Positions 1 to 7,239 of a stretch of 33,833 nt of DNA are shown here, piece by piece (position 1 is the stretch's first letter; each line of letters starts with the position of its first letter). This stretch comes from Caldilineaceae bacterium (GTDB lineage: Bacteria > Chloroflexota > Anaerolineae > Caldilineales > Caldilineaceae): the NCBI GenBank assembly GCA_022821585.1, contig JAJEDI010000086.1:1-33833 (forward strand), given 5' to 3'. The notes beneath the pieces were generated by a model, which saw only the letters and a list, made by a program, of their open reading frames with translations, did no database searches and was not told the origin of the DNA. Position numbers and translations under genes: made by a program.

Positions 1-67
1 TGCCTCCGGTTGCGGCAGAGACGCACCGATTTCGCGCTCAACTCTGATTCAGAGGAAGTGCCGTCTC

Positions 68-166
68 TGACCACTAACTACTAACCGTTGACTACTGCAG
101 TTCCGGGCGGTCGGCCGCAAGCGGCCTCCCTTGTGCGGGGGCTCCGCCCCCGCAACGCCCCCGGCC
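68..166. repeat. Heptamer array plus double-hairpin intergenic element, copy A
   Basis: Four degenerate heptamers (TGACCAC, TAACTAC, TAACCGT, TGACTAC; 68-95) are followed by TGCAGTT. Next come a hairpin GGCCGC-AA-GCGGCC (about 113-126) and a GC hairpin GCGGGGGC-TCC-GCCCCCGC (135-153). The same layout recurs at 21556-21649. The first stem has a different sequence in the two copies but still pairs, which suggests the fold is maintained. It resembles a REP-type element, but I cannot assign it to a named family. Confidence 0.7.
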
Positions 167-549
167 AACAACATGCCTCGTCGACCGTGTGCCGGTATTC
201 GTGACAGGTGCCCATTCGAGCGAGTTTCTTCCAGCCCGGTCCCGCCAGTCCCATCAAATCCCCCTGGAACAGGTCTTGTGCCTGCCCTGGCCCCCCCAAA
301 TCAACGGACCTCCCGGCAAGGCCAGGCTTGGCGGCTGCCCTCCGTCTCTGCAAGAGTCGGCAAACAATTCCAGCCGCCGCTGGCATGAATTCCCCGCCAG
401 ACTGTTCCCACCCCAATTCTGCGATGCACCCCTCCGCACTGGCTCTCCGCAAGGGTGGACGCCCTTCAACCTGCACGCAACCCCTCCGCCGCGCACAGTC
501 CACACCGGTCGACTGCAAACATTTCGTAAAGGAAAATTCCGAAAAGGTA
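167..549. other. Gene-free stretch upstream of the methyltransferase
   Basis: No convincing gene was seen. Several frames are open on both strands, but none gives a protein with recognisable motifs, a good ribosome binding site or coherent composition. They look like chance frames in GC-rich DNA rich in C and CC runs. The first 67 bases of the window also hold nothing I can name. Confidence 0.5.
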
Positions 550-578
550 TTGAAATTGGCCAATCCACGTGCTATACT
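550..578 (+). promoter_or_regulatory. Sigma-70 type promoter for the methyltransferase gene
   Basis: A -35 box TTGAAA (550-555) and a -10 box TATACT (573-578) are separated by exactly 17 nt. The predicted start site near 585 would leave a leader of about 170 nt before the start codon at 757. That leader contains the parS-like site at 638-653. No better promoter was seen closer to the gene. Confidence 0.6.
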
Positions 579-637
579 ATACGAATGCGCGCGGTGCGCA
601 TGTTTCCTTATGGTTTTCTGATACCGGATTTTGCAGA

Positions 638-653
638 TGTTTCACATGAAACA
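638..653. other. parS: parS-like ParB-binding site 1
   Basis: The 16-mer TGTTTCACATGAAACA differs by one base (position 9, A for G) from the widely conserved parS consensus TGTTTCACGTGAAACA. It is intergenic and upstream of a methyltransferase gene. A second, perfectly palindromic relative lies at 16824-16839. parS sites usually cluster near the replication origin; gyrB at 3779-5731 is compatible with that but does not prove it. No parA or parB gene is in the window. Confidence 0.65.
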
Positions 654-756
654 TATGCACCTTCGTATCCGTCCCTATACCAGAGTGCGCCAGAAGGAAG
701 CACAACCGCCGCACCTGTTTACGTGTTGAATCCCTGATCGCCTTGGAGCGGCCCGC

Positions 757-1749
757 ATGTCGGCAAACAATCTGGCTGCAGCAAACTGCACAGCAATCAA
801 AAAGCCGAATAGCAAGGCAGACTCCTCCGCGCCAGGGGATGTCCCCGTCATCGACTACGAGGGCAGCGGCTACCGCCAGGACTTCTGGGAAGGCCAGGGA
901 CGCGAGTACGAGGATGCCGTCGAACGCATCGCCCTCAAGCGCCTTCTGCCCCCACAGGGCCGGCGTATTGCCGAAATCGGCGCCGGCTTTGGCCGCCTCG
1001 CCGATCTCTACCTCGGCTACGATCAGATCGTGCTCTTCGACTACAGCCGCACGATGCTGGCCGACGCCGTCCGCAAATGGGGGCACGACCCCCGCTTCGT
1101 CTTCGTCGCCGGCAATCTCTACCAGATGCCCTTGGCCGCCCGTACCCTGGACGCACTCGTCATCGTACGCGTAATGCACCACTTGGCCGACGTACCGGCC
1201 GCACTCGCCCAGATGCAGTCGCTTCTGCATCAAGACAGCACCGCCGTGCTCGAATATGCCAACAAACGCAACCTGAAGGCCGTCCTGCGCTGGCTCACAC
1301 GCCGGCAGCCCTGGTCTCCCTTTGACCCGCAACCGCTCGAATTCGTCGCCATGAACTTCGACTTCCATCCCGGCTGGATGGCCGCAAAAATGAAAAACGC
1401 CGGCCTGCGCGTGGAGGAACGACTTGGCGCTTCCCACTTCCGCCTGCCCGCGCTCAAAAAAAACCTGCCGGCCCGCCTGCTCGCCCGTCTGGACAGCCGC
1501 CTTTTCCACATAGGCGGCAGATTCCCCCTCGCGCCCAGCGTCTTCGTGCGCGCGGCTGCACCAGAAGCCGCAGAGCGGCCGCAACGAGATTCCAGCCCGG
1601 TCGAAGCCGGTCCGGCCCAGCTGTTCCGATGTCCGTCCTGCGCAGCCCATCCCTTGGCTGCCCTCGGCCCGTCACAGCTTCAGTGTCCGTCCTGCACCCG
1701 CACTTACGCGCAGAAGGACCGCATCTGGGATTTCAAACTCCCAACGTGA
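757..1749 (+). CDS. Class I SAM-dependent methyltransferase with C-terminal zinc ribbon
   Basis: A 330-residue protein. Residues 71-80 (IAEIGAGFGR) form the glycine-rich SAM-binding motif I. The acidic 'FDYS' at about 94-97 ends strand 2, and 'LDALVIVRVMHH' is the motif IV/post-motif region typical of class I methyltransferases. The last 42 residues form a small Trm112-like zinc ribbon with two CPSC knuckles (C292/C295 and C310/C313). That combination usually marks enzymes acting on small molecules, lipids or RNA, and the substrate cannot be told from sequence. The first 30 residues are polar and unlike the catalytic core, so the start could lie slightly downstream. The gene is monocistronic, with its own promoter at 550-578 and a parS-like site in its leader. 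Confidence 0.8.
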   Translation: MSANNLAAANCTAIKKPNSKADSSAPGDVPVIDYEGSGYRQDFWEGQGREYEDAVERIALKRLLPPQGRRIAEIGAGFGRLADLYLGYDQIVLFDYSRTMLADAVRKWGHDPRFVFVAGNLYQMPLAARTLDALVIVRVMHHLADVPAALAQMQSLLHQDSTAVLEYANKRNLKAVLRWLTRRQPWSPFDPQPLEFVAMNFDFHPGWMAAKMKNAGLRVEERLGASHFRLPALKKNLPARLLARLDSRLFHIGGRFPLAPSVFVRAAAPEAAERPQRDSSPVEAGPAQLFRCPSCAAHPLAALGPSQLQCPSCTRTYAQKDRIWDFKLPT

Positions 1750-1824
1750 ACCTTTCGCACGCACTTGGCCAGGGATCGCGAGAGATACCCCACACGATCT
1801 ACCCCGATCGTACCTGGGCCATCT

Positions 1825-1855
1825 GAGATGTTCTCTACGGAAGAGTTACATCTCT
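1825..1855. promoter_or_regulatory. Inverted repeat in the rpoD leader
   Basis: GAGATGT (1825-1831) and ACATCTC (1849-1855) form a 7-bp inverted repeat in the 219-nt region between the methyltransferase and rpoD. It may be an operator or a weak hairpin in the rpoD leader. No clear -35/-10 pair was identified here. Confidence 0.25.
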
Positions 1856-1968
1856 CTATGGTAAGTTGACCATCGCTTGAAAACTACGACGCGCCAACGA
1901 CGTCGCCCGGCCGCTTCGTGTCCGGCTTGCCGCGAACAGCGCTGAAACATTCACGAAAAGAGGTGACG

Positions 1969-3222
1969 ATGGCTGAAGAAATGCTGATGACAAAGGAACT
2001 TACGCCAGAGTACAATGCGGATTCGAATAACTCTGTGTCCGAAAATGGCACGGCAAAGGCCGAATTGCAGTTTTCGAGTCCGCAGGAAACCCTCGCCCAT
2101 CTCCTCAAACTCGGCCGCGAAAAAGGCTTCGTCAGCTACGATGAAGTCCTGCAGGTCATGCCCGAAGCCGAAAACGATATTGAGCAGCTGGATGACATCT
2201 TTGCTTCCCTTCTGGAACAGGGCATTTCTGTCGGGCAGGCCAAAGAGGAAGTTCCTACCGAAGAAAAGAAAGATTCAGCCGAAAGCGCAGAAGAGGACGA
2301 ATTCGATCTGAGCCAGATCGAGATCGACGACTCCATCAGCCTCTATCTCAAGGAGATCGGCCGCGTTCCCCTGCTGACCGCCGCCGAAGAGGTCGACCTC
2401 GCCAAACGCATGGAGGCCGGTCGCGACTCACGCCACCGCCTCAACCAGGAACAGGTCGAATGGGAGGAGCGCGAACAACTGCTCTGGCTGGTGCGCGACG
2501 GCCGCTCCGCTCAGGAGCACCTGATCAAGGCCAACAGCCGCCTCGTCGTCAGCGTCGCCAAAAAATACGTCGGCCGCGGCGTCCCCTTCCTCGACCTGAT
2601 CCAGGAAGGCAATATCGGCCTCATTCGCGCCGTCAAAAAGTTCGACTACTGCCGGGGCTATAAATTCAGCACCTATGCCACCTGGTGGATCCGGCAGGCC
2701 GTCACACGCGCCATCGCCGACCAGGGCCGCACCATTCGCGTACCCGTGCATATGTACGAGCAGATCAACCGCCTGACCCGCACCAGCCGCCAGCTCGTGC
2801 AGGAACTGGGCCGCGACCCGACCACCGAAGAGATCGCCGAGGAGCTGGGCGTCACCCCGCGCAAGGTCGAACACATCATGCGCGTCAGCCAGCGGCCCCT
2901 CAGCCTCGAAATGCCGGTCGGCGAGGAAGAAGACAGCTACCTGGGCGACTTTATCGAGGACGAGGACGCAGACAGCCCGCAGGACTCCGCCGGCCGCCAG
3001 ATCCTGCGCGAGGTGATCGACGAAATCTTCCAGAGCCTGACCCCCCGTGAGGTGCGCATCCTGCAGCTCCGCTTCGGACTGGTCGACGGCTACAACTATA
3101 CGCTCGAAGAGGTCGGCAGAAAGTTCGGCGTCACCCGCGAACGCATCCGCCAGATCGAGGCCCAGGCCCTCAGCCGCCTGCGCCACCCCAGCCGCAGCCG
3201 CCGCCTCCGCGACTACCTCTAA
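1969..3222 (+). CDS. rpoD: Principal RNA polymerase sigma factor (RpoD/SigA)
   Basis: A 417-residue group 1 sigma-70 factor, which directs RNA polymerase to housekeeping promoters. Region 1.1-like sequence spans about 36-90, followed by an acidic linker (92-118). Region 1.2 is at 119-152 (DDSISLYLKEIG). Region 2 is at 180-262 and includes 'RLVVSVAKKYVGRG', 'DLIQEGNIGLIRAVKKFDY' and the promoter-melting 'FSTYATWWIRQAV' segment. Region 3 is at about 263-340. Region 4 is at 350-417 and ends in the -35-binding helix-turn-helix 'VTRERIRQIEAQAL'. I chose ATG 1969, preceded by AGAGGTGA, over an in-frame GTG at 1918 because the extra 17 residues are not sigma-like. Region 1.1 and its full length argue for the primary rather than an alternative sigma factor. 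Confidence 0.95.
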   Translation: MAEEMLMTKELTPEYNADSNNSVSENGTAKAELQFSSPQETLAHLLKLGREKGFVSYDEVLQVMPEAENDIEQLDDIFASLLEQGISVGQAKEEVPTEEKKDSAESAEEDEFDLSQIEIDDSISLYLKEIGRVPLLTAAEEVDLAKRMEAGRDSRHRLNQEQVEWEEREQLLWLVRDGRSAQEHLIKANSRLVVSVAKKYVGRGVPFLDLIQEGNIGLIRAVKKFDYCRGYKFSTYATWWIRQAVTRAIADQGRTIRVPVHMYEQINRLTRTSRQLVQELGRDPTTEEIAEELGVTPRKVEHIMRVSQRPLSLEMPVGEEEDSYLGDFIEDEDADSPQDSAGRQILREVIDEIFQSLTPREVRILQLRFGLVDGYNYTLEEVGRKFGVTRERIRQIEAQALSRLRHPSRSRRLRDYL

Positions 3223-3247
3223 CGGCGAGTAGAGAGAAGAGAGTGTC

Positions 3248-3293
3248 GAGGAGTGAGAGACTGAAGCAACGAAACGAAGTTCTCTCACTCCTC
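3248..3293. terminator. 13-bp inverted repeat between convergent rpoD and mazG-like genes
   Basis: GAGGAGTGAGAGA (3248-3260) and TCTCTCACTCCTC (3281-3293) are perfect inverted copies separated by 20 nt. The element lies between two genes that end towards each other and overlaps the stop codon of the mazG-like gene. There is no T-run, so it may act as a bidirectional hairpin or as a member of the GAGTGAGA family also seen at 18732-18777. Confidence 0.45.
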
Positions 3294-3630
3294 ACCGTAC
3301 ATCCCCTTCCCCGCCGATAACGCCCCGCTCCAACCGGTCGAACAGCTTTGTAATATTCTGCTCCGCCACCTCCTCCAGCGACAGGTCCAGCTCCGTACAG
3401 ATCTGCGTCAAATACCAGAGCACATCACCCAATTCGTCCTTCAACGCCGCCCGGTCGTCCTCCGCAATGACACCCTCCTTGTCACGAAAAATCTTCTTGA
3501 TCTTACCCGCCACCTCACCCGCCTCATTCACAAGCCCCAACGTCGGATACACGATCGCATGATCGGTGTGAATCAGGCTCCACGTCTTTCGGGACTCCGT
3601 CTGATACTTCCCAAAACTGATCGTCGCCAT
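3292..3630 (-). CDS. MazG-like nucleotide pyrophosphohydrolase
   Basis: A 112-residue all-alpha protein of the MazG/dUTPase-like superfamily, which hydrolyses non-canonical or excess nucleoside triphosphates to monophosphate and pyrophosphate. The metal-binding acidic motifs are visible: 'NEAGEVAGKIKK' with E36 and E39, then 'DELGDVLWYL' with E66 and D69. Its length matches single-domain MazG-like enzymes rather than tandem-domain MazG. ATG at 3630 follows GAGAGAGA. A longer frame upstream reads through the gyrB terminator region and is unlikely to be translated. It is convergent with rpoD and downstream of gyrB on the same strand, but a strong terminator lies between them. The in vivo substrate is unknown. 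Confidence 0.85.
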   Translation of the reverse strand: MATISFGKYQTESRKTWSLIHTDHAIVYPTLGLVNEAGEVAGKIKKIFRDKEGVIAEDDRAALKDELGDVLWYLTQICTELDLSLEEVAEQNITKLFDRLERGVIGGEGDVR

Positions 3631-3700
3631 ATCTCTCTCTTCCCTCACGCCTCTCCACTCTCTCCTCAACCTGTAACGCCCCGCCATCCACAGGTCTTCA

Positions 3701-3728
3701 CTAAGAACTAAAAACTCAAAACTAGAAA
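3701..3728. repeat. CTARAAA heptamer array, copy 1
   Basis: Four consecutive 7-nt units (CTAAGAA, CTAAAAA, CTCAAAA, CTAGAAA) lie directly beside the gyrB terminator. The same heptamer family recurs at 29870-29897 in front of the endonuclease IV gene. It is a short tandem repeat of unknown function. Confidence 0.6.
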
Positions 3729-3730
3729 CC

Positions 3731-3758
3731 AAAAAGGCCCGACCATACAGTCGGGCCT
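3731..3758 (-). terminator. Rho-independent terminator of gyrB
   Basis: Read on the minus strand: AGGCCCGAC, loop TGTATG, GTCGGGCCT, then TTTT. This is a 9-bp perfect GC-rich stem followed directly by a T-run, 20 nt after the gyrB stop codon. It should separate gyrB from the mazG-like gene. Confidence 0.9.
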
Positions 3759-3778
3759 CCCATAAACCGTCTCCCAGC

Positions 3779-5731
3779 CTATACGTCCAGATTACGCACC
3801 TCATGAGCGTGCGTCTGGATGAACCGCCGCCGCGGCGGCACACTGCTGCCCATCAGCATATCGAAGGTGCGGTTGGCCTCCGCCGCATCCTCCACCTGCA
3901 CCTGCAGCAGCGTCCGGTACTCCGGGTTCATCGTCGTCTCCCACAACTGCTCCGGGTTCATCTCCCCCAGACCCTTGTAACGCTGCTCCAGCTTGATATT
4001 CTCGTTACCCATCTCCTTGCGAATCTGCGAAAGAGCGTTGTCGTTGTACACATACTGCTCAGACCGCTTCGCCTTGCCGTTCTGGCGCTCGGTGATCTGC
4101 ACCTTGTACAACGGCGGCTGCGCAATGTACAGGTGTCCGTTCTCCACCAGCGGTCCCATATACCGGAAAAACAGCGTCAGCAGCAGCGTACGAATGTGCG
4201 CGCCGTCCACGTCCGCGTCCGTCATCACGATGATCCGGTTATAGCGCAGGTTGTCGACCGTGAAATCATCGCCCACGCCGGTGCCCATCGCCGTAATCAG
4301 CGACTGGATCTCCTTGTTGCCCAGGATCTTGTCCAGGCTCGTGCGCTCCACGTTCAGGATTTTGCCCCGCAGCGGCAGCACGGCCTGGAAGCGCCGGTCG
4401 CGGCCCTGTTTGGCGCTGCCGCCTGCGCTGTCACCCTCCACAATGTACAGTTCGCTCTCGTTCGGATCGCGGCTGGAGCAGTCCGCCAGCTTGCCCGGCA
4501 GCGTCAGGCTCTCCAGCGCGCTCTTGCGGATCACCAGTTCACGCGCTTTGCGCGCCGCCTCCCGGGCCCGAAACGCCACCTGGCACTTGTCGGTGATCCG
4601 CCTGGCCTCGCGCGGGTTCTCCTCCATCCAGCTGTTGATGCCCTCCGCCACCGCCGTCTCGACCTGATAGCGCACCTCGTTGTTGAGCAGCTTCAGCTTG
4701 TTCTGGCCCTCAAACTGCGGCTCCACGATTTTGACACTGATGATCGCCGTCATCCCCTGCCGCGTATCATCCCCGCTGAAGTTGGCGTCATTGTCCTTCA
4801 GAATCCCCTGCTTGCGCGCATAGTCGTTGATCTGCCGCGTCACCGCCGCTCGCAATCCGGTCAGATGAGAGCCGCCGTCGGGCGTGTTGATCGTGTTGGC
4901 AAACGCGAAGATCGACTCATTGTAGCCGTCCGTGTACTGGATCGCCGCCTCCACGTGCGTCGAATCAACCTGCATGTCAACGTAGATCGGCGTGTGCAGG
5001 ACCGTCCGGTTCTTGTTGAGATAGCGCACGAAAGTCTGCACGCCGCCCTCGAAATAGAAGCTGATCTCGCGCGGCTCCTCCCCGCGATCATCCACGAAAT
5101 GAATATCGATGCCGCGCGTCAGGAAGGCCATCTCCCGAAAACGCGTCACCAGCGTATTCCAGTCATATTCCAGAACGTCGAAGATCGTGTCGTCGCGCAG
5201 AAAACGCTGAATGGTGCCCGTCTCCCCGCGCTTGCATTTGCCCACTTCCTTCACGTCGGTCACCGGCACGCCGCGTTTGAATTCCTGCCGCCAGATCTTC
5301 CCGTCCCGCTTGACATCCGTAATCATCCATTCGCTCAGCGCATTGACCGCGCTCACGCCCACGCCATGCAGCCCGCCCGAAACCTTGTAACCGACGTCGC
5401 CGAACTTGCCGCCGGCGTGAAGCATCGTCATCACCACCGTCAACGCCGGCATCCCAGTCTGCTTCTGAATGTCCACAGGGATGCCCGCGCCGTTGTCCTC
5501 CACCGTGACGCTCTCATCCTTGTGGATTGTCACCACGATCTTGTCGCAGCGTCCCTGCATCGCCTCGTCGATGGCGTTGTCCACCACCTCGTATATCATG
5601 TGATGCAGCGCTTTTGTATCGGTCCCGCCAATGTACATGCCCGGCCGCTTCCGTACCGCCTCCAGGCCTTCCAGCACCTGGATCTGGTCGGCGCCGTAAA
5701 CGAAATCCTGCTTGTTCATCTTTTCTGCCAC
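3779..5731 (-). CDS. gyrB: DNA gyrase subunit B
   Basis: A 650-residue ATPase subunit of DNA gyrase, which introduces negative supercoils with GyrA. The GHKL ATPase domain is N-terminal: 'EVVDNAIDEA' with catalytic E48 and Mg-binding N52, 'DNGAGIPV' at 79-86, and 'GGLHGVGVSAVNALS' at 119-133. The transducer follows, and then TOPRIM with 'EGDSAGGS' (432-439) and 'TDADVDGAH' (504-512). 'YKGLGEMNP' lies near 585-593. The usual QTK loop reads Q343-N-K345, keeping the ATP-contacting lysine. The length is that of the short, non-proteobacterial type. I chose GTG 5731 because GGAGG lies five bases upstream; an ATG four codons later is possible. It sits downstream of a same-strand membrane protein gene and ends in a strong terminator. 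No gyrA is in the window. ParE is the alternative, but the context favours GyrB. Confidence 0.93.
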   Translation of the reverse strand: MAEKMNKQDFVYGADQIQVLEGLEAVRKRPGMYIGGTDTKALHHMIYEVVDNAIDEAMQGRCDKIVVTIHKDESVTVEDNGAGIPVDIQKQTGMPALTVVMTMLHAGGKFGDVGYKVSGGLHGVGVSAVNALSEWMITDVKRDGKIWRQEFKRGVPVTDVKEVGKCKRGETGTIQRFLRDDTIFDVLEYDWNTLVTRFREMAFLTRGIDIHFVDDRGEEPREISFYFEGGVQTFVRYLNKNRTVLHTPIYVDMQVDSTHVEAAIQYTDGYNESIFAFANTINTPDGGSHLTGLRAAVTRQINDYARKQGILKDNDANFSGDDTRQGMTAIISVKIVEPQFEGQNKLKLLNNEVRYQVETAVAEGINSWMEENPREARRITDKCQVAFRAREAARKARELVIRKSALESLTLPGKLADCSSRDPNESELYIVEGDSAGGSAKQGRDRRFQAVLPLRGKILNVERTSLDKILGNKEIQSLITAMGTGVGDDFTVDNLRYNRIIVMTDADVDGAHIRTLLLTLFFRYMGPLVENGHLYIAQPPLYKVQITERQNGKAKRSEQYVYNDNALSQIRKEMGNENIKLEQRYKGLGEMNPEQLWETTMNPEYRTLLQVQVEDAAEANRTFDMLMGSSVPPRRRFIQTHAHEVRNLDV

Positions 5732-5896
5732 GTATACCTCCGGTCATTTCAGACGGGGCTGCTGCCCGCAAAATCCGGGCGTCCAAACCCCAATACATCG
5801 TCGTTGGCTGCGCATACCCCCTCCGAGCTTGTCGCCAAGCCGGGCCGGCCGGCGATCGGAGAGCGTCCGCAACCCTACGCTCGCGTCGACAATATG

Positions 5897-6862
5897 TCAG
5901 GCAAAACTGTCCGTTTCCTGCTGCTGCATCGCCAATATGCGCGTCCGGTAAAAGACCAGCAGCGACATCGCCAGCCCCGTGCCAATGAACGTGTTCCCCA
6001 ACGTGGCCAGTGCCACCCCCAATGTATGCCACTGTGTGATCTGGCGGAATAGCAACCCCATTCCCGTCGAAATCAGCGTCGTCAGCAGAACAAACCCCAC
6101 CGTCGGCCAGAAGTTCTTCCGCACCAGGTGGATGCTGCGGCGCACCGCGCTCCCAATCGCCAGATCGTCCAGCACCAGCGCCGTCGTCACAAAATAGAGA
6201 TAGAGCAAAATCACCATGATCAGGCCGCCGAACAGGAACAACGCCCCGGAGCCCAACACCGGGCTGATCAGCGCCAGCACTGTGACCCCGATCACGCCCG
6301 GAATGTAGATCATCAGCAGACCGAGGGCGAAGAACACCAGGAAACCGATCGTCCGCAGCCAGTGGCGCACGATACGGCCCGCCAGTATGTTGAGCGAAAG
6401 CGCCTTCGGTCCCTCTCCGATCGGCAGATTCTGGGCCAGCAGATTCATATACGTCGCCCCGATCAGCAGACCGGCCAGGCCAAAGAGCAGCGACAGCAGG
6501 CCCGCCGCGCCTATCGAGTCCACCTCGACGCTGGGATGGCTTCCCTTTATGCCCGGCAGCGTCGCCAGCAGGCTCGGCACGTGATACAACAGACCGTTGA
6601 CCAGAAACTGGGCCAGATTGCTCGTCTCACCGAACACCATGAGCAGCTCGCTCATCTGGTCCAGCGCAAACGGACTCTCCGCCGCCAGCTGTGGATCGGC
6701 AGCCAGCTCTGAGTAGAAATCGGCCAACCTTCCCAGCAAGGGACTGATGCTCCAACGCGGCAGAACCCACAACAGCGCGTCCAGCAGCAGGGGCAACAAC
6801 AGCAGGCCGGGACGCTGGCTGACGAAACGGTAACCGGTGGAAATACTGTCTATGATGCCCAC
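5897..6862 (-). CDS. Integral membrane protein, function unknown
   Basis: A 321-residue protein with about six hydrophobic segments: roughly residues 18-36, 122-147, 170-195, 198-228, 250-272 and 278-303. Residues 40-115 appear to form a polar, largely helical extracytoplasmic or interfacial region. No catalytic or transport motif is visible. The layout is reminiscent of YciC/YihY-like or glycerophosphodiesterase-type membrane domains, but I would not assign one. The start is GTG 6862 with GGGAAG upstream. An upstream promoter is suggested by TAAAAT preceded by TGTGG on the minus strand near 6945-6955. It is the first gene of a minus-strand group with gyrB (165-nt gap) and divergent from murA. 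Confidence 0.75.
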   Translation of the reverse strand: MGIIDSISTGYRFVSQRPGLLLLPLLLDALLWVLPRWSISPLLGRLADFYSELAADPQLAAESPFALDQMSELLMVFGETSNLAQFLVNGLLYHVPSLLATLPGIKGSHPSVEVDSIGAAGLLSLLFGLAGLLIGATYMNLLAQNLPIGEGPKALSLNILAGRIVRHWLRTIGFLVFFALGLLMIYIPGVIGVTVLALISPVLGSGALFLFGGLIMVILLYLYFVTTALVLDDLAIGSAVRRSIHLVRKNFWPTVGFVLLTTLISTGMGLLFRQITQWHTLGVALATLGNTFIGTGLAMSLLVFYRTRILAMQQQETDSFA

Positions 6863-7239
6863 AAACGCTTCCCGGTTCGGGCTGGCAGTCCCATCTCAGG
6901 TCCGTTCTCAAAGTGGCGTTTTCGCGGTACACTTAAGCCTTCTGATTTTACCACATATGCGCAAAATTGGCGAACGACAACGGCCCATTTCTTCCTGCAC
7001 TACACCTCCATTTCCACCCCCTGAACGGATTAGACGGGAAGGGTAGACCGTTCTACAATTGATCGAATGGGATCCGCAGAGTCGGAGGATGGACCTTGAC
7101 TGTCGCGGCCGAAACGCAAGGCTTTTCTTCGTGTTCGCCTGCGGCAGCTCTGTTGGCCCTCTCGCTCCCGCGGGAGCCATCCAGCCCATCGTCCGCACTG
7201 TGCAACATCTGAAACTGTGCAACGACCAAAGGAGAAAGC

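Noticed and set aside
81..563. A 160-codon minus-strand ORF at the window start
   Set aside because: It overlaps the hairpin element, has no ribosome site and gives a low-complexity Gly/Arg/Cys-rich peptide.
3803..6052. A 749-codon plus-strand open frame over gyrB
   Set aside because: It is antisense to gyrB, rich in Arg/His/Leu with no domain, and typical of shadow frames in GC-rich genes.
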